A stretch of 64,000 nt of DNA. It comes from Maribacter huludaoensis. GTDB taxonomy: Bacteria > Bacteroidota > Bacteroidia > Flavobacteriales > Flavobacteriaceae. Positions 52,907-61,082 of this stretch are shown here, piece after piece. The notes beneath the pieces were generated by a model. It saw nothing but the letters and a program-made list of their open reading frames with translations. It made no database searches and was not told where the DNA came from. The position numbers and the translations under genes are program-made. The stretch's first letter is position 1. Every line of letters starts with the position of its first letter. The DNA is taken from positions 958,313-1,022,312 of the forward strand of contig NZ_JARKMS010000001.1 of NCBI RefSeq assembly GCF_029350945.1, written 5' to 3'.

Positions 52907-54229
52907 TTAGTACCCTGGGTTTTGGGTAATTACACCATTTGATGCAAGAATCTCGGTAAATGGTATTGGAAATATATTATAGTCGACACTGATTGTTTGT
53001 CCCATTTCTTGGTCAACGGTACCCGTTCTTACCAAATCAAACCATCTGTGTCCTTCAAAAGCTAACTCTAATCTTCTCTCATCCTGTATGGCTTGAGCAA
53101 CATCAGTAATAACTGTAGGGTCCAAAGGTTTTAAATTTGCTCTTGTTCTAATACCATCTAATTGACCAAGTGCTTCTGCTGCAGTAGCTCCATTTTTATC
53201 TAATGCCTCAGCGTATAATAAGATTACATCTGATAATCTAAATTCTACAAAATCTTGTTCATCACGAAGTGGGTATTTTGTGCTTCTAAGACCAACGGAA
53301 TCAATAGTCATTGATCTTCTTATATCTCCACCGGCTAGAGTGTCATTAGCTACTGCGTCGAAAGCGGCAACTAAATCAGGATCGACCGGTAAATCGGCTT
53401 TAGGGTCGCCACCTTCAAACCATCCCGTAAATTCTGTTGAGCTGTACGCATCTGGTATAGAAGCTGACATAGGTATAGAATAGATAATCTCTGAACTACC
53501 GTCTGCAATGGCAGAAAAAGTATCTGCCTCCAACACAAGACCGGCAGCGGTGGAAGTACTTATTGCATCTGCTAAATAAGTTTCTGCATTTTGATAATCA
53601 TTTAAATAGGTGTATACCTTACCCAATAAAGCTTCTGCTGCTGCTTTTGAAGCTCTTCCATAAACTATATCAGTACCTAAACCGTCAATAGCATCTGTCA
53701 AGTCTGGTATAATTACATTGTTGTAAATGTCTTCTGCAGGTTGTCTAACTAGAATAGAGCTATCAGAAGTATTTGGACTCGGGTCTAAGTTTAAGGTTAC
53801 ATCTCCAAAAACGGTAACAAGCTTAAAATATGCCATTGCTCTTAAAAATTTTGCTTCGGCAATATCATTCGCATCAGTTGAATTTTCTATGATGTTGTTT
53901 ACACTTAAAATTGATTTGTAAAGGTTGGCATAAAATGGACGGAAAAATTGTTCCACTAAATCTCCTCTTCCTAAATCAGTATCGAATCTGTCAAATGCTG
54001 GATATGGTTCTTCATCAAATAACGCATTGTCCGCTCTAAAGTCGCCCATAACGGCTAAAGGGGTTGCTGCCGGTTGTTGGTAATAATAAGCTGCATTTAA
54101 GACTTCCTCAAAATTGGTCAATGAGCCAGCATCTGGAATGTTATCTGGTGTTTGGTCTAGGTCATTATTACATGCCGTAACAAGTAATACTGAACTGAAT
54201 AACGCAAATATTCTATTTATTTTTTTCAT
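52907..54229 (-). CDS. SusD/RagB-family outer-membrane lipoprotein
   Basis: 440 residues. Lipoprotein signal with lipobox VTAC (Cys20) followed by NNDLDQTPD. SusD-like features include the TPR-type helices at the N-terminus (YANLYKSILSVNNIIENS, then EAKFLRAMAYFKLVTVFGDV) and the C-terminal RRLELAFEGHRWFDLVRTG and FPIPFTEI. It is shorter than many SusD proteins (often about 500). It binds oligosaccharide at the surface and closes over the SusC partner, whose gene lies 11 bp upstream. Alginate oligosaccharide is the likely ligand from locus context. Confidence 0.94.
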   Translation of the reverse strand: MKKINRIFALFSSVLLVTACNNDLDQTPDNIPDAGSLTNFEEVLNAAYYYQQPAATPLAVMGDFRADNALFDEEPYPAFDRFDTDLGRGDLVEQFFRPFYANLYKSILSVNNIIENSTDANDIAEAKFLRAMAYFKLVTVFGDVTLNLDPSPNTSDSSILVRQPAEDIYNNVIIPDLTDAIDGLGTDIVYGRASKAAAEALLGKVYTYLNDYQNAETYLADAISTSTAAGLVLEADTFSAIADGSSEIIYSIPMSASIPDAYSSTEFTGWFEGGDPKADLPVDPDLVAAFDAVANDTLAGGDIRRSMTIDSVGLRSTKYPLRDEQDFVEFRLSDVILLYAEALDKNGATAAEALGQLDGIRTRANLKPLDPTVITDVAQAIQDERRLELAFEGHRWFDLVRTGTVDQEMGQTISVDYNIFPIPFTEILASNGVITQNPGY

Positions 54230-54240
54230 TTTTTTCTTAA

Positions 54241-57200
54241 TTAAAAATTAATATTTAATCCAAGAGTGAAGCTTCTTACGATAGGGCTTGCACCTTGTTG
54301 AAAACCGTAAGTTGTTGGTCCTGCATATCCACCACCACTTGTTAACACCCCTTCAGGGTTATAAGAAGTGTAATCGTCTCCAAAAACGTACAATAGATTG
54401 GTTGCAGCCGTATACACCCTTAATGAGCTTAGTCCAATTTTTTCAGAAACATCTCTATCTAATGTATATCCTAAAGTTAAGTTTCTTAAGGCTAGGTAAC
54501 CAGCATCTTGGACATGTGCGCCGTGCGCGTTTCTTGATTCTTCATAGAATAGACCACTAGCATCAGCAATGCCGTCTCCGTTGGCATCAAAACTATCACT
54601 AACTCTACCACCAAATTCAGACTGCCAGTAAATAGGATCAATATTATATACGGAAGCACCTTGTGAACCTTGAAATTGTAATGATAAATCAAAATTCTTA
54701 TAATTCATGTTGGTGTTCAGTCCCCAATAATAATCAGGTGTATTTTTTCCGAGTTTAACATAGTCGCCATCTTCGGTAATCTCTCCGTCACCATTTTGGT
54801 CTACTACATAGTATTCTGAAGAAGAAATTCCAATTGCGCGAGAAGGGTCAGCTATAAACTCTGTCTCTACAGCTCCTGTAACTTCGTAGCCCCACATTTC
54901 AGCGATTTCACCACCAACATAGTTTCTGAATAATGGTCCTCTTCCGCTAGGTCCACAACAAACTTGAGATAATTCTTCAACACTACCCAAGCTTAAAATT
55001 TCGGTATCTACAGTAGATAAGTTTGCTGAAACATTCCAAGAAAAATCTTCTGATTGTACCAAACGTGCAGATAGTTCTAGTTCTAAACCTGAACTTCTCA
55101 CGTCTCCACGATTAAGAATTACAGAAGAGACACCAAAAACTTCAGAGACACTCTGGTTTAACAACATATTTGTAATATCTGAGGTATAGTAATCAACGCT
55201 CAATTTAAATCTGTTGTTGCTAAATCCTAAATCAATACCATAGTTTGTTTCGGTATTTGATTGCCACGTTAAATCTGGATTGGCAATATTGTCAGGAATT
55301 AAGAATCCTGTACCAAACGCTGTTTGCCCTGGATTTAATAAACTTAATGCGTCATAAGAACCTAAGAAAGAAGCTGTTCCTAAAGAACCTCTACTTATTC
55401 TTGGTTTAAAAGTACTTACTGTTTCAGATAGTGGTTCCCAAAAAGATTCGTTATGTACATTCCATCCTAGTGAAAAAGCAGGGAAGACCTCGTATCTTTC
55501 ATTTGCTCCAAAACGTGAATCTCCATCTCTTCTTACTGATGCCGAAACTAAATACTTGTCATCAAATGCGTATTGAATTCTACCAAACACACTTCTTCTT
55601 GTTCTGGTCTCATCTCTTTCTGTTGTAATTATATCACTAGCTTCCAATCTATTGAAATTCAAGAAATCTGTAATAGGCACGTTTGTTCCTCTTAAAGAAG
55701 TACCTTTTAAAAAGGTGTTTTGAAATTCAAAACCGGCAACCGCAGAAATATCGTGTTTTCCTATTGTTTTGACATAACTTAATGTGGTTTCGCTCAAATA
55801 AGAATACTGCTTAAGATCAGTTTGGTCTAAATCACTTTGGTCTGTTCTTTCTCTTGCATCCGCTAATACTCCTTGGTAGTAATAATCTTGTGTATCATTT
55901 AAATCAGCACCCAATACAGTTTTAAGCGTTAATCCTTCTGCTAGTTCGTACTGTAGGTAAGTGTTTGCATTGAAATAGAACGTTCTAGTTGTTAACTCTG
56001 CATTATTTAATTTAACTGCTGGTCCGGCATCTCCAGAACCACCAATACCATTACCATTTCTTCCATAATGCCATTCTTGGTAGGCATCTCCTACCTGTAA
56101 ATCGTATATGCTATTACCTAAACCTCCTCTGTAACCTGAGTCAAAGGTAGGCTCAAGAGCGCTAATGCCGGTAGAATTGAAAAGTGCCTGTCTTTGTTGG
56201 TCTAATTGTTGAACAAATGCAATAGATTCTGTTGTATGATATGTAGGCGCAACGCTATAGGCTCTTAAAAGGTCTCTTTGGTCATGAGGTAATTGGCTTC
56301 TGTTGGAAGTGAAACCATTGAAACTACCTCCTGCTTTTAGATTTTTACCAATCTTAGCATCAATGTTTAATCTACCGTTTATTCTTTCAAAGGATTGTTT
56401 TAGTGCAACACCTTCAGTGTCTTGGTAACCTAAAGAAGCAAATACATTAACATTCTCAGAGCCTCCGGTAATACTTACGTCATGACTTTGAGTGTTTCCG
56501 GTTCTAAAAAGCCAATCTTCTCTACTTTCAACATCTGGCGAATTTTCGTAAGCACTTAATCTATATTCTAAAAGTTGGGGGTCAATTTCAGAATTATATG
56601 TTCCGTCTGCAAGACCTGAGCGTAATTCATTTGCCCATTCTCCAGCTGTCTTCAACATGTCTACACGATCTCTGTATTTACTAGAAAAACTTGTGTATGC
56701 ATTGTAACTAATACTGGTTTTGCTGTCTCTACCTTTTTTTGTGGTTACTAGTATAACACCATTTGCACCTCTAGAACCGTAAATAGCAGCAGAAGCGGCA
56801 TCTTTTAAGACTTCTAAACTTTGAATGTCATTTGGATTAATGGTTGCTATACTTCCCGATATAGGAAAACCGTCAACAACAACTAAAGGGTTAGTGTTTC
56901 CTGATAATGATGACGCTGCTCTAATTTGAATTTTTGGATCGGCACCTGGTTCACCACTTTGGTTTTGAATTAAAACCCCCGGTAGTTTACCAGCAATTGC
57001 ATCATCAATACGTGTTGCTTGAACTCCTGCGACATCTGCACCTGTTACTTTTGCCACGGCACCGGTCAAATGAGATTTCTTTTGCGAACCGTAACCAACA
57101 ACGACAACTTCTTCAAGTTGACTTGCATCCTCTGCTAAAACTACGTTTAACGTTTGCTGTCCGTTAACTTCAACATTTTTTGTTGCATACCCTATAGAGG

Positions 57201-57420
57201 AAAACACTAAGACATCACCACTGGAAACTTTAATGGAGAAATTTCCATCAAAATCTGTAGAAGTACCAGTAGTTGTATTTTGTATAACAACATTGGCACC
57301 TGGTACCGGCATGGTAGTTTCATCGGTAACAGTACCTGTTAAGGTATAGCCGTCTTGTGCGAATAATGATACGTTGAGTAACAATACCATCATTAATACT
57401 AATTTCGTTTTTAAATTCAT
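54241..57420 (-). CDS. SusC/RagA-family TonB-dependent outer-membrane transporter
   Basis: 1059 residues. Signal peptide (about 1-21), a carboxypeptidase-regulatory-like domain (about 24-100; LTGTVTDETTMPVPGANVVI), the TonB box region EEVVVVGYGSQKKSHLTGAV, a plug domain (LPGVLIQNQSGEPG, SAAIYGSRGANGVILVTTKK) and a 22-strand barrel ending in a terminal Phe (FTLGLNINF). It forms the TonB-driven import channel with the SusD-like lipoprotein, here probably for alginate oligosaccharides. It is first in its operon. The start is preceded by a leader of about 300 nt running from a promoter that carries three GntR-type operators. Confidence 0.95.
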   Translation of the reverse strand: MNLKTKLVLMMVLLLNVSLFAQDGYTLTGTVTDETTMPVPGANVVIQNTTTGTSTDFDGNFSIKVSSGDVLVFSSIGYATKNVEVNGQQTLNVVLAEDASQLEEVVVVGYGSQKKSHLTGAVAKVTGADVAGVQATRIDDAIAGKLPGVLIQNQSGEPGADPKIQIRAASSLSGNTNPLVVVDGFPISGSIATINPNDIQSLEVLKDAASAAIYGSRGANGVILVTTKKGRDSKTSISYNAYTSFSSKYRDRVDMLKTAGEWANELRSGLADGTYNSEIDPQLLEYRLSAYENSPDVESREDWLFRTGNTQSHDVSITGGSENVNVFASLGYQDTEGVALKQSFERINGRLNIDAKIGKNLKAGGSFNGFTSNRSQLPHDQRDLLRAYSVAPTYHTTESIAFVQQLDQQRQALFNSTGISALEPTFDSGYRGGLGNSIYDLQVGDAYQEWHYGRNGNGIGGSGDAGPAVKLNNAELTTRTFYFNANTYLQYELAEGLTLKTVLGADLNDTQDYYYQGVLADARERTDQSDLDQTDLKQYSYLSETTLSYVKTIGKHDISAVAGFEFQNTFLKGTSLRGTNVPITDFLNFNRLEASDIITTERDETRTRRSVFGRIQYAFDDKYLVSASVRRDGDSRFGANERYEVFPAFSLGWNVHNESFWEPLSETVSTFKPRISRGSLGTASFLGSYDALSLLNPGQTAFGTGFLIPDNIANPDLTWQSNTETNYGIDLGFSNNRFKLSVDYYTSDITNMLLNQSVSEVFGVSSVILNRGDVRSSGLELELSARLVQSEDFSWNVSANLSTVDTEILSLGSVEELSQVCCGPSGRGPLFRNYVGGEIAEMWGYEVTGAVETEFIADPSRAIGISSSEYYVVDQNGDGEITEDGDYVKLGKNTPDYYWGLNTNMNYKNFDLSLQFQGSQGASVYNIDPIYWQSEFGGRVSDSFDANGDGIADASGLFYEESRNAHGAHVQDAGYLALRNLTLGYTLDRDVSEKIGLSSLRVYTAATNLLYVFGDDYTSYNPEGVLTSGGGYAGPTTYGFQQGASPIVRSFTLGLNINF

Positions 57421-57688
57421 TTGTAATCTTGTTATGTTAATTTAAGTTCGACTTTGCTAAGTCTGATTAAAGCATTAAAACTGAAAAAGATTAATCTTTT
57501 CATTTTACATCTGTTCTTTGGTTTCCTTAGTTTTTAATTTGAAAATTTTGAACAGTAAATAGTACACTTTTAGTTTTAGTCCTAAAGATGGATTAAATGA
57601 TGTTTCGTAAATGTGTTAATCTGATTTTTTTTTCATTGAGTTTGATAAAAGTTAAAGTTCAATTCTAATTTGAGTAAAGTTTAAAATT

Positions 57689-57726
57689 TTGGTTTTCCAA
57701 ACTGGTTATCCAATTTGGTTTACCAA
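57689..57726. repeat. Three tandem GntR-type operators upstream of susC
   Basis: TTGGTTTTCCAA (57689-57700), CTGGTTATCCAA (57702-57713) and TTGGTTTACCAA (57715-57726), each a 12-bp near-palindrome, with an exact 13-bp period. The same motif and period occur at the gntR promoter. The array overlaps the last three bases of the susC -7 box. Confidence 0.85.
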
Positions 57727-57731
57727 ATATA
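57724..57731 (-). promoter_or_regulatory. -7 box of the susCD promoter
   Basis: Exact TAnnTTTG match (TATATTTG on the minus strand). No TTG occurs at the -33 position (TTT at about the right spacing), so the core promoter may be weak or need help. The geometry relative to the operator array is the same as at gntR. Confidence 0.6.
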
Positions 57732-57899
57732 TGTTATTTATTCGTTAAAAAAAGAGAATTTTTCATTTTAACAACTTTCAAGGCCTCCCAATTTTTCAAA
57801 TCCGCTTTTAAGCCCTGCAAATATTGAGGATTTGATATTTTGTTAACACATGAGCTGTTTATGAAAAATGACTTTTTATGGGTTATTTTGAGGTGAAAT

Positions 57900-57933
57900 T
57901 TGCTTATAATTAGCATATAAATGCCTAGATTTG
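57900..57933 (+). promoter_or_regulatory. Candidate manA promoter
   Basis: TTG (57900-57902), a 23-bp spacer and an exact -7 box TAGATTTG (57926-57933), about 118 bp before the manA start. The spacer is at the long end of the accepted range. Confidence 0.4.
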
Positions 57934-58050
57934 AACGATTTTCCTCTCTAGAATTCTAAAACTTCAATTTGGTTTTTGATTAAAATCAGTGAATTTGATA
58001 AGTAAAGTTTCATTGATTTTCAACATTTTCACATACTATAAAATATCAAT

Positions 58051-59151
58051 ATGAACACTGATTTAGAACAATACGCTTATATACCGCTAAAACAATTTTC
58101 TAATAGGGTTTGGAGAACATATGAAGGGGGAGCCTTAATAGATAAATGGAAAAAAGATGCTCCAGAAGTTGATGGGAGCATGCCAGAGGAGTGGATAATG
58201 TCAACTGTGACGGCTAGGGGTAAGGGTAGACCTGATAATGAAGGTCTGTCTATGGTCCAAACACCTTCTGGAACTTATTCTTTAAAGGAATTGGTAGCGT
58301 CTAACAAAGAACTTTATTTGGGTAAAGCTTTGGCTGATAAATTTGGCACTACCGGTGTGCTGATAAAAATGTTGGACTCAAAAGAGCGATTAACCATACA
58401 GGTACACCCTGATAAAGACTATGCTAAAACCATGTTAGATTCCGCTTTTGGAAAAACAGAATCTTGGTATGTATTGAACAAACGTGAAATAAATGGCGAA
58501 AAGAGTGTCATTTACATGGGGTTTAAAGAAGGAGTGACCCGAGAAAAATGGGAAATCTTATTTAAAAATCAAGATATAGAAGGTATGCTAGACTGCCTTC
58601 ATAAAATAGAGGTGAACCCTGGTGATGCTTATATGATTTATGGCGGAGTGCCACATGCCATTGGTAGTGGGTGTTTTTTAATGGAAGTACAAGAGCCTAC
58701 GGATTATACGATGCGTGTAGAAAAAGTGACTCCCGCAGGATTAACAATTTCCGATGAGTTGATACACCAAGGTGTTGGTGAGCAAAATATGCTAGACTGT
58801 TTTCATTATAATGGTTGTTCCTATGAAGAGGCATTGAAAAGATGGAAAGTTTCTCCAAAGACCATTGACTCATCTGATAAACATACCCTGAATACAATAT
58901 TTAATGAAAGCCATACAGATTGCTTTGGTTTAAGTGAATTGGATTTAACTGTAAATGGCGAACATACCTTAAAAGCTAATGGTAGTTTTTTTGTTGCTGT
59001 TATTTATTATGGTGAGGGTACGATTATTAGTGGAGGTAAGGAGTATAGTTTTGCCCAGGGAGATGAAATATTTTTTTCGGCAGCAATAGACGAAGTGAAA
59101 TTTTCGTCTACCATAGCATCTAAAATTTTGCTATGTTACCCTCCTAGTTAA
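58051..59151 (+). CDS. manA: Mannose-6-phosphate isomerase, class I
   Basis: 366 residues; interconverts mannose 6-phosphate and fructose 6-phosphate. The zinc ligands are Q117 and H119 (TIQVHPDKDY), E137 (KTESWYVL) and H202 (YGGVPHAIGSGC). It is divergent from susC and next to the Nramp-like gene. Its place inside the alginate locus suggests a link to hexose-phosphate supply during growth on uronates, but it may simply be a neighbour. No GntR-type operator is seen near its own promoter. Confidence 0.93.
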   Translation: MNTDLEQYAYIPLKQFSNRVWRTYEGGALIDKWKKDAPEVDGSMPEEWIMSTVTARGKGRPDNEGLSMVQTPSGTYSLKELVASNKELYLGKALADKFGTTGVLIKMLDSKERLTIQVHPDKDYAKTMLDSAFGKTESWYVLNKREINGEKSVIYMGFKEGVTREKWEILFKNQDIEGMLDCLHKIEVNPGDAYMIYGGVPHAIGSGCFLMEVQEPTDYTMRVEKVTPAGLTISDELIHQGVGEQNMLDCFHYNGCSYEEALKRWKVSPKTIDSSDKHTLNTIFNESHTDCFGLSELDLTVNGEHTLKANGSFFVAVIYYGEGTIISGGKEYSFAQGDEIFFSAAIDEVKFSSTIASKILLCYPPS

Positions 59152-59178
59152 GAAAGTGTTTATCAATTAAGAAGATGT

Positions 59179-59228
59179 AAAAAGGACTTGCAATAATGAA
59201 GTTATTTGTTAGCCCTTTTTTATTGCAA
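59179..59228. terminator. Possible bidirectional terminator between manA and the Nramp-like gene
   Basis: Inverted repeat TTGCAATAA (59188-59196) and TTATTGCAA (59220-59228), with A-rich and T-rich flanks (AAAAAGG and CCCTTTTTT) that could pair in an alternative hairpin. AT-rich with a long loop, so low certainty. Confidence 0.35.
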
Positions 59229-59254
59229 TCAAAATTATTCCTATAAATGTAATT

Positions 59255-60505
59255 CTAAATAAAATCAATAAACCCGTTTAGGGCTACATAAAGCATATAG
59301 CAATTGAAAATGAAGGTAGCACCTAGGGCAAGATTCATCCACAAGCTAATTTTATGTTCTTGCATAACCGTTTCTTTATTTAAAAGAATAAGTAAAAACA
59401 ATGTAATCAATGGCATCACAAACGGACTCAAAGCTTGTGAGGCTATTAGGATCCAAACTGGTTTACCGCCTAGGACAGGAACGATTAGACCGGATAACGC
59501 CACTAAAACAACCATAAGTTTATACAGCGGTTTTTTCATGTTACGCTCCGTATTGGTATAATCTGCCACTAGCCATGGGAAAAGAAGTAGGTTAGGGAAT
59601 ATGGAAGATAAACCTGCCCCAATAATACCCAGTGTAAAGAGGGTTAAGGCAAAATCTCCGGCCCAAGGTCCTAAGGCATGCATCATGTCCGTTGCATCAT
59701 CTACCGGTGCGCCTTTAAAATATAATGTTCCGGTAGCACTGATCATAATGGCAAAACTAATAAAGAATGTCATAATCATAGATGACATGGCATCTTTATT
59801 TTCGGTCTTTAAGTCCTTTAAACCCCAATTTTGTTCTTGAACCAAAATACTTCTAGAGGCTAAACATACACCTGCCATTGTGGTACCTACAATACCGGCT
59901 ATAACTAATCCATTATTATCCCCTTTAGGTAGCTCCGGAAAAAATTCGGTGATAGAGGTACCTGCTTCATTAACGACCATAAAACTGGTTATCATAAAGG
60001 CCAGCGCCATAAAACCGACCATTATACTCATTGCTTTTATAAAATTTTCGTGTTTTCCGGTCCAGAAAAGAGCAATAAGCAATGCAATAAAGAAAATGGA
60101 TACCATAGGACCGTTAAGGAAAGAGATTTCTGTTTTTACCGAAATCCATTCCATAGTAACTTCTGCTACCACACCCATTACACCTATACATGAAGAAACT
60201 ATAGAGACGAGTAGGGCAGTAATTATAAATATGGTTAATGGTTTGCCAAAAGTTCTTTTAAAATTGAACATTAAGGTGTCTCCAGAAACTATGGTCAATT
60301 TACTTATGGAGACAAGAAGAAAATAGGTGAAAAAGCATGATAGTAATAGTGCCCATGACAGGCTAAGACCATATTTGGCACCGGAAACCACCATAGAGGT
60401 CACGCTTCCTGTTCCTACAACATAGCCAATAATAAAAAAAGCTGGACCAAAATTTTTAAGGCGTTGTTTTATTTTTCCTAAAAAGGGTAAATTTTTTGTA
60501 GCCAT
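59255..60505 (-). CDS. Nramp-superfamily transporter lacking canonical metal-site motifs
   Basis: 416 residues, 11 transmembrane helices, with the Nramp fold (NFGPAFFIIGYVVGTGSVTS at helix 1). The helix-1 DPGN motif of metal importers reads GTGS here, and the helix-6 MPH motif reads MAG (IVGTTMAGVCLASRS), so the usual Mn/Fe-coordinating Asp, Asn and Met-Pro-His are missing. It resembles atypical Nramp-related transporters, for which Mg or a non-metal substrate has been considered. Its position between manA and kdgF suggests a role in the alginate programme, but the substrate is unknown. Confidence 0.82.
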   Translation of the reverse strand: MATKNLPFLGKIKQRLKNFGPAFFIIGYVVGTGSVTSMVVSGAKYGLSLSWALLLSCFFTYFLLVSISKLTIVSGDTLMFNFKRTFGKPLTIFIITALLVSIVSSCIGVMGVVAEVTMEWISVKTEISFLNGPMVSIFFIALLIALFWTGKHENFIKAMSIMVGFMALAFMITSFMVVNEAGTSITEFFPELPKGDNNGLVIAGIVGTTMAGVCLASRSILVQEQNWGLKDLKTENKDAMSSMIMTFFISFAIMISATGTLYFKGAPVDDATDMMHALGPWAGDFALTLFTLGIIGAGLSSIFPNLLLFPWLVADYTNTERNMKKPLYKLMVVLVALSGLIVPVLGGKPVWILIASQALSPFVMPLITLFLLILLNKETVMQEHKISLWMNLALGATFIFNCYMLYVALNGFIDFI

Positions 60506-60688
60506 TATCTTTTGGTTCAGCTTTGAAATTGATATTCGTTACTTCAATGAAAACGAATTAAAATGGTATACTACATTCGTTAAAATTTTAATGTTGATCC
60601 TTTATGGCAATAGTCATAAAAGAGGGGATTTTTTGAAAAACACCAATTAGTTGTGCTGAATGTAGCATTATTTTAAATAAAATCTTAA

Positions 60689-61063
60689 TTATTTCTTGTC
60701 ACCAAAGTAAGATGGACCTTCACCGGTCAAGAAATCTTCTCTTACTGGGCTGAAAGTGTCAATAAGTTCACCTTCTTCAAGGCAGACTGCACTATGTAGT
60801 AAATTTGGTTCTATATAAACACCGTCTCCCGCTTCTACAATTTGCTTTTCGCCGTCAATTTCAAATTCAAATTTTCCTGACACGCAATAAGTTGCCTGTG
60901 TATGAAAATGTTGATGTGGAGCCCCTAGTGCACCTTTTTCGAACTTGACCCTTACCATCATGATTTGGTTGTCATAACCTAAGAATTTTCTTGATACTCC
61001 GCCACCAAGTACTTCCCATTCCATATCTTTTGTGATCACGTACTTTTCGCTAAATCTCTTCAT
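60689..61063 (-). CDS. kdgF: KdgF-type cupin, unsaturated monouronate linearising enzyme
   Basis: 124 residues from ATG 61063; a longer TTG-initiated frame would overlap the PL17 gene. Single cupin domain with metal ligands H50, H52, Q57 and H90 (PHQHFHTQ; LLHSAV). D102, F104 and R108 (IDTFSPVREDF) coincide with residues implicated in catalysis in characterised KdgF. It catalyses conversion of the cyclic 4,5-unsaturated monouronate released by exolytic lyases to linear DEH. It follows the PL17 gene by 19 bp, so substrate and enzyme are produced together. Confidence 0.93.
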   Translation of the reverse strand: MKRFSEKYVITKDMEWEVLGGGVSRKFLGYDNQIMMVRVKFEKGALGAPHQHFHTQATYCVSGKFEFEIDGEKQIVEAGDGVYIEPNLLHSAVCLEEGELIDTFSPVREDFLTGEGPSYFGDKK

Positions 61064-61082
61064 AATTATTAATTTTCTGTTT

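Larger units (their letters stand above)
57421..58050. other. 630-bp divergent control region between susC and manA
   Basis: No gene is supported here; a 60-codon minus-strand frame at 57734-57916 crosses the control signals and looks spurious. The region contains the three-copy GntR operator array (57689-57726), the susC -7 box (57724-57731) and a manA promoter candidate (57900-57933). The part from 57421 to about 57717 would be the untranslated susC leader; I see no strong hairpin in it. Confidence 0.7.

Noticed and set aside
57734-57916. 60-codon minus-strand frame in the susC-manA intergenic region
   Set aside because: It overlaps promoter signals, has no recognisable domain and looks like AT-rich translation.
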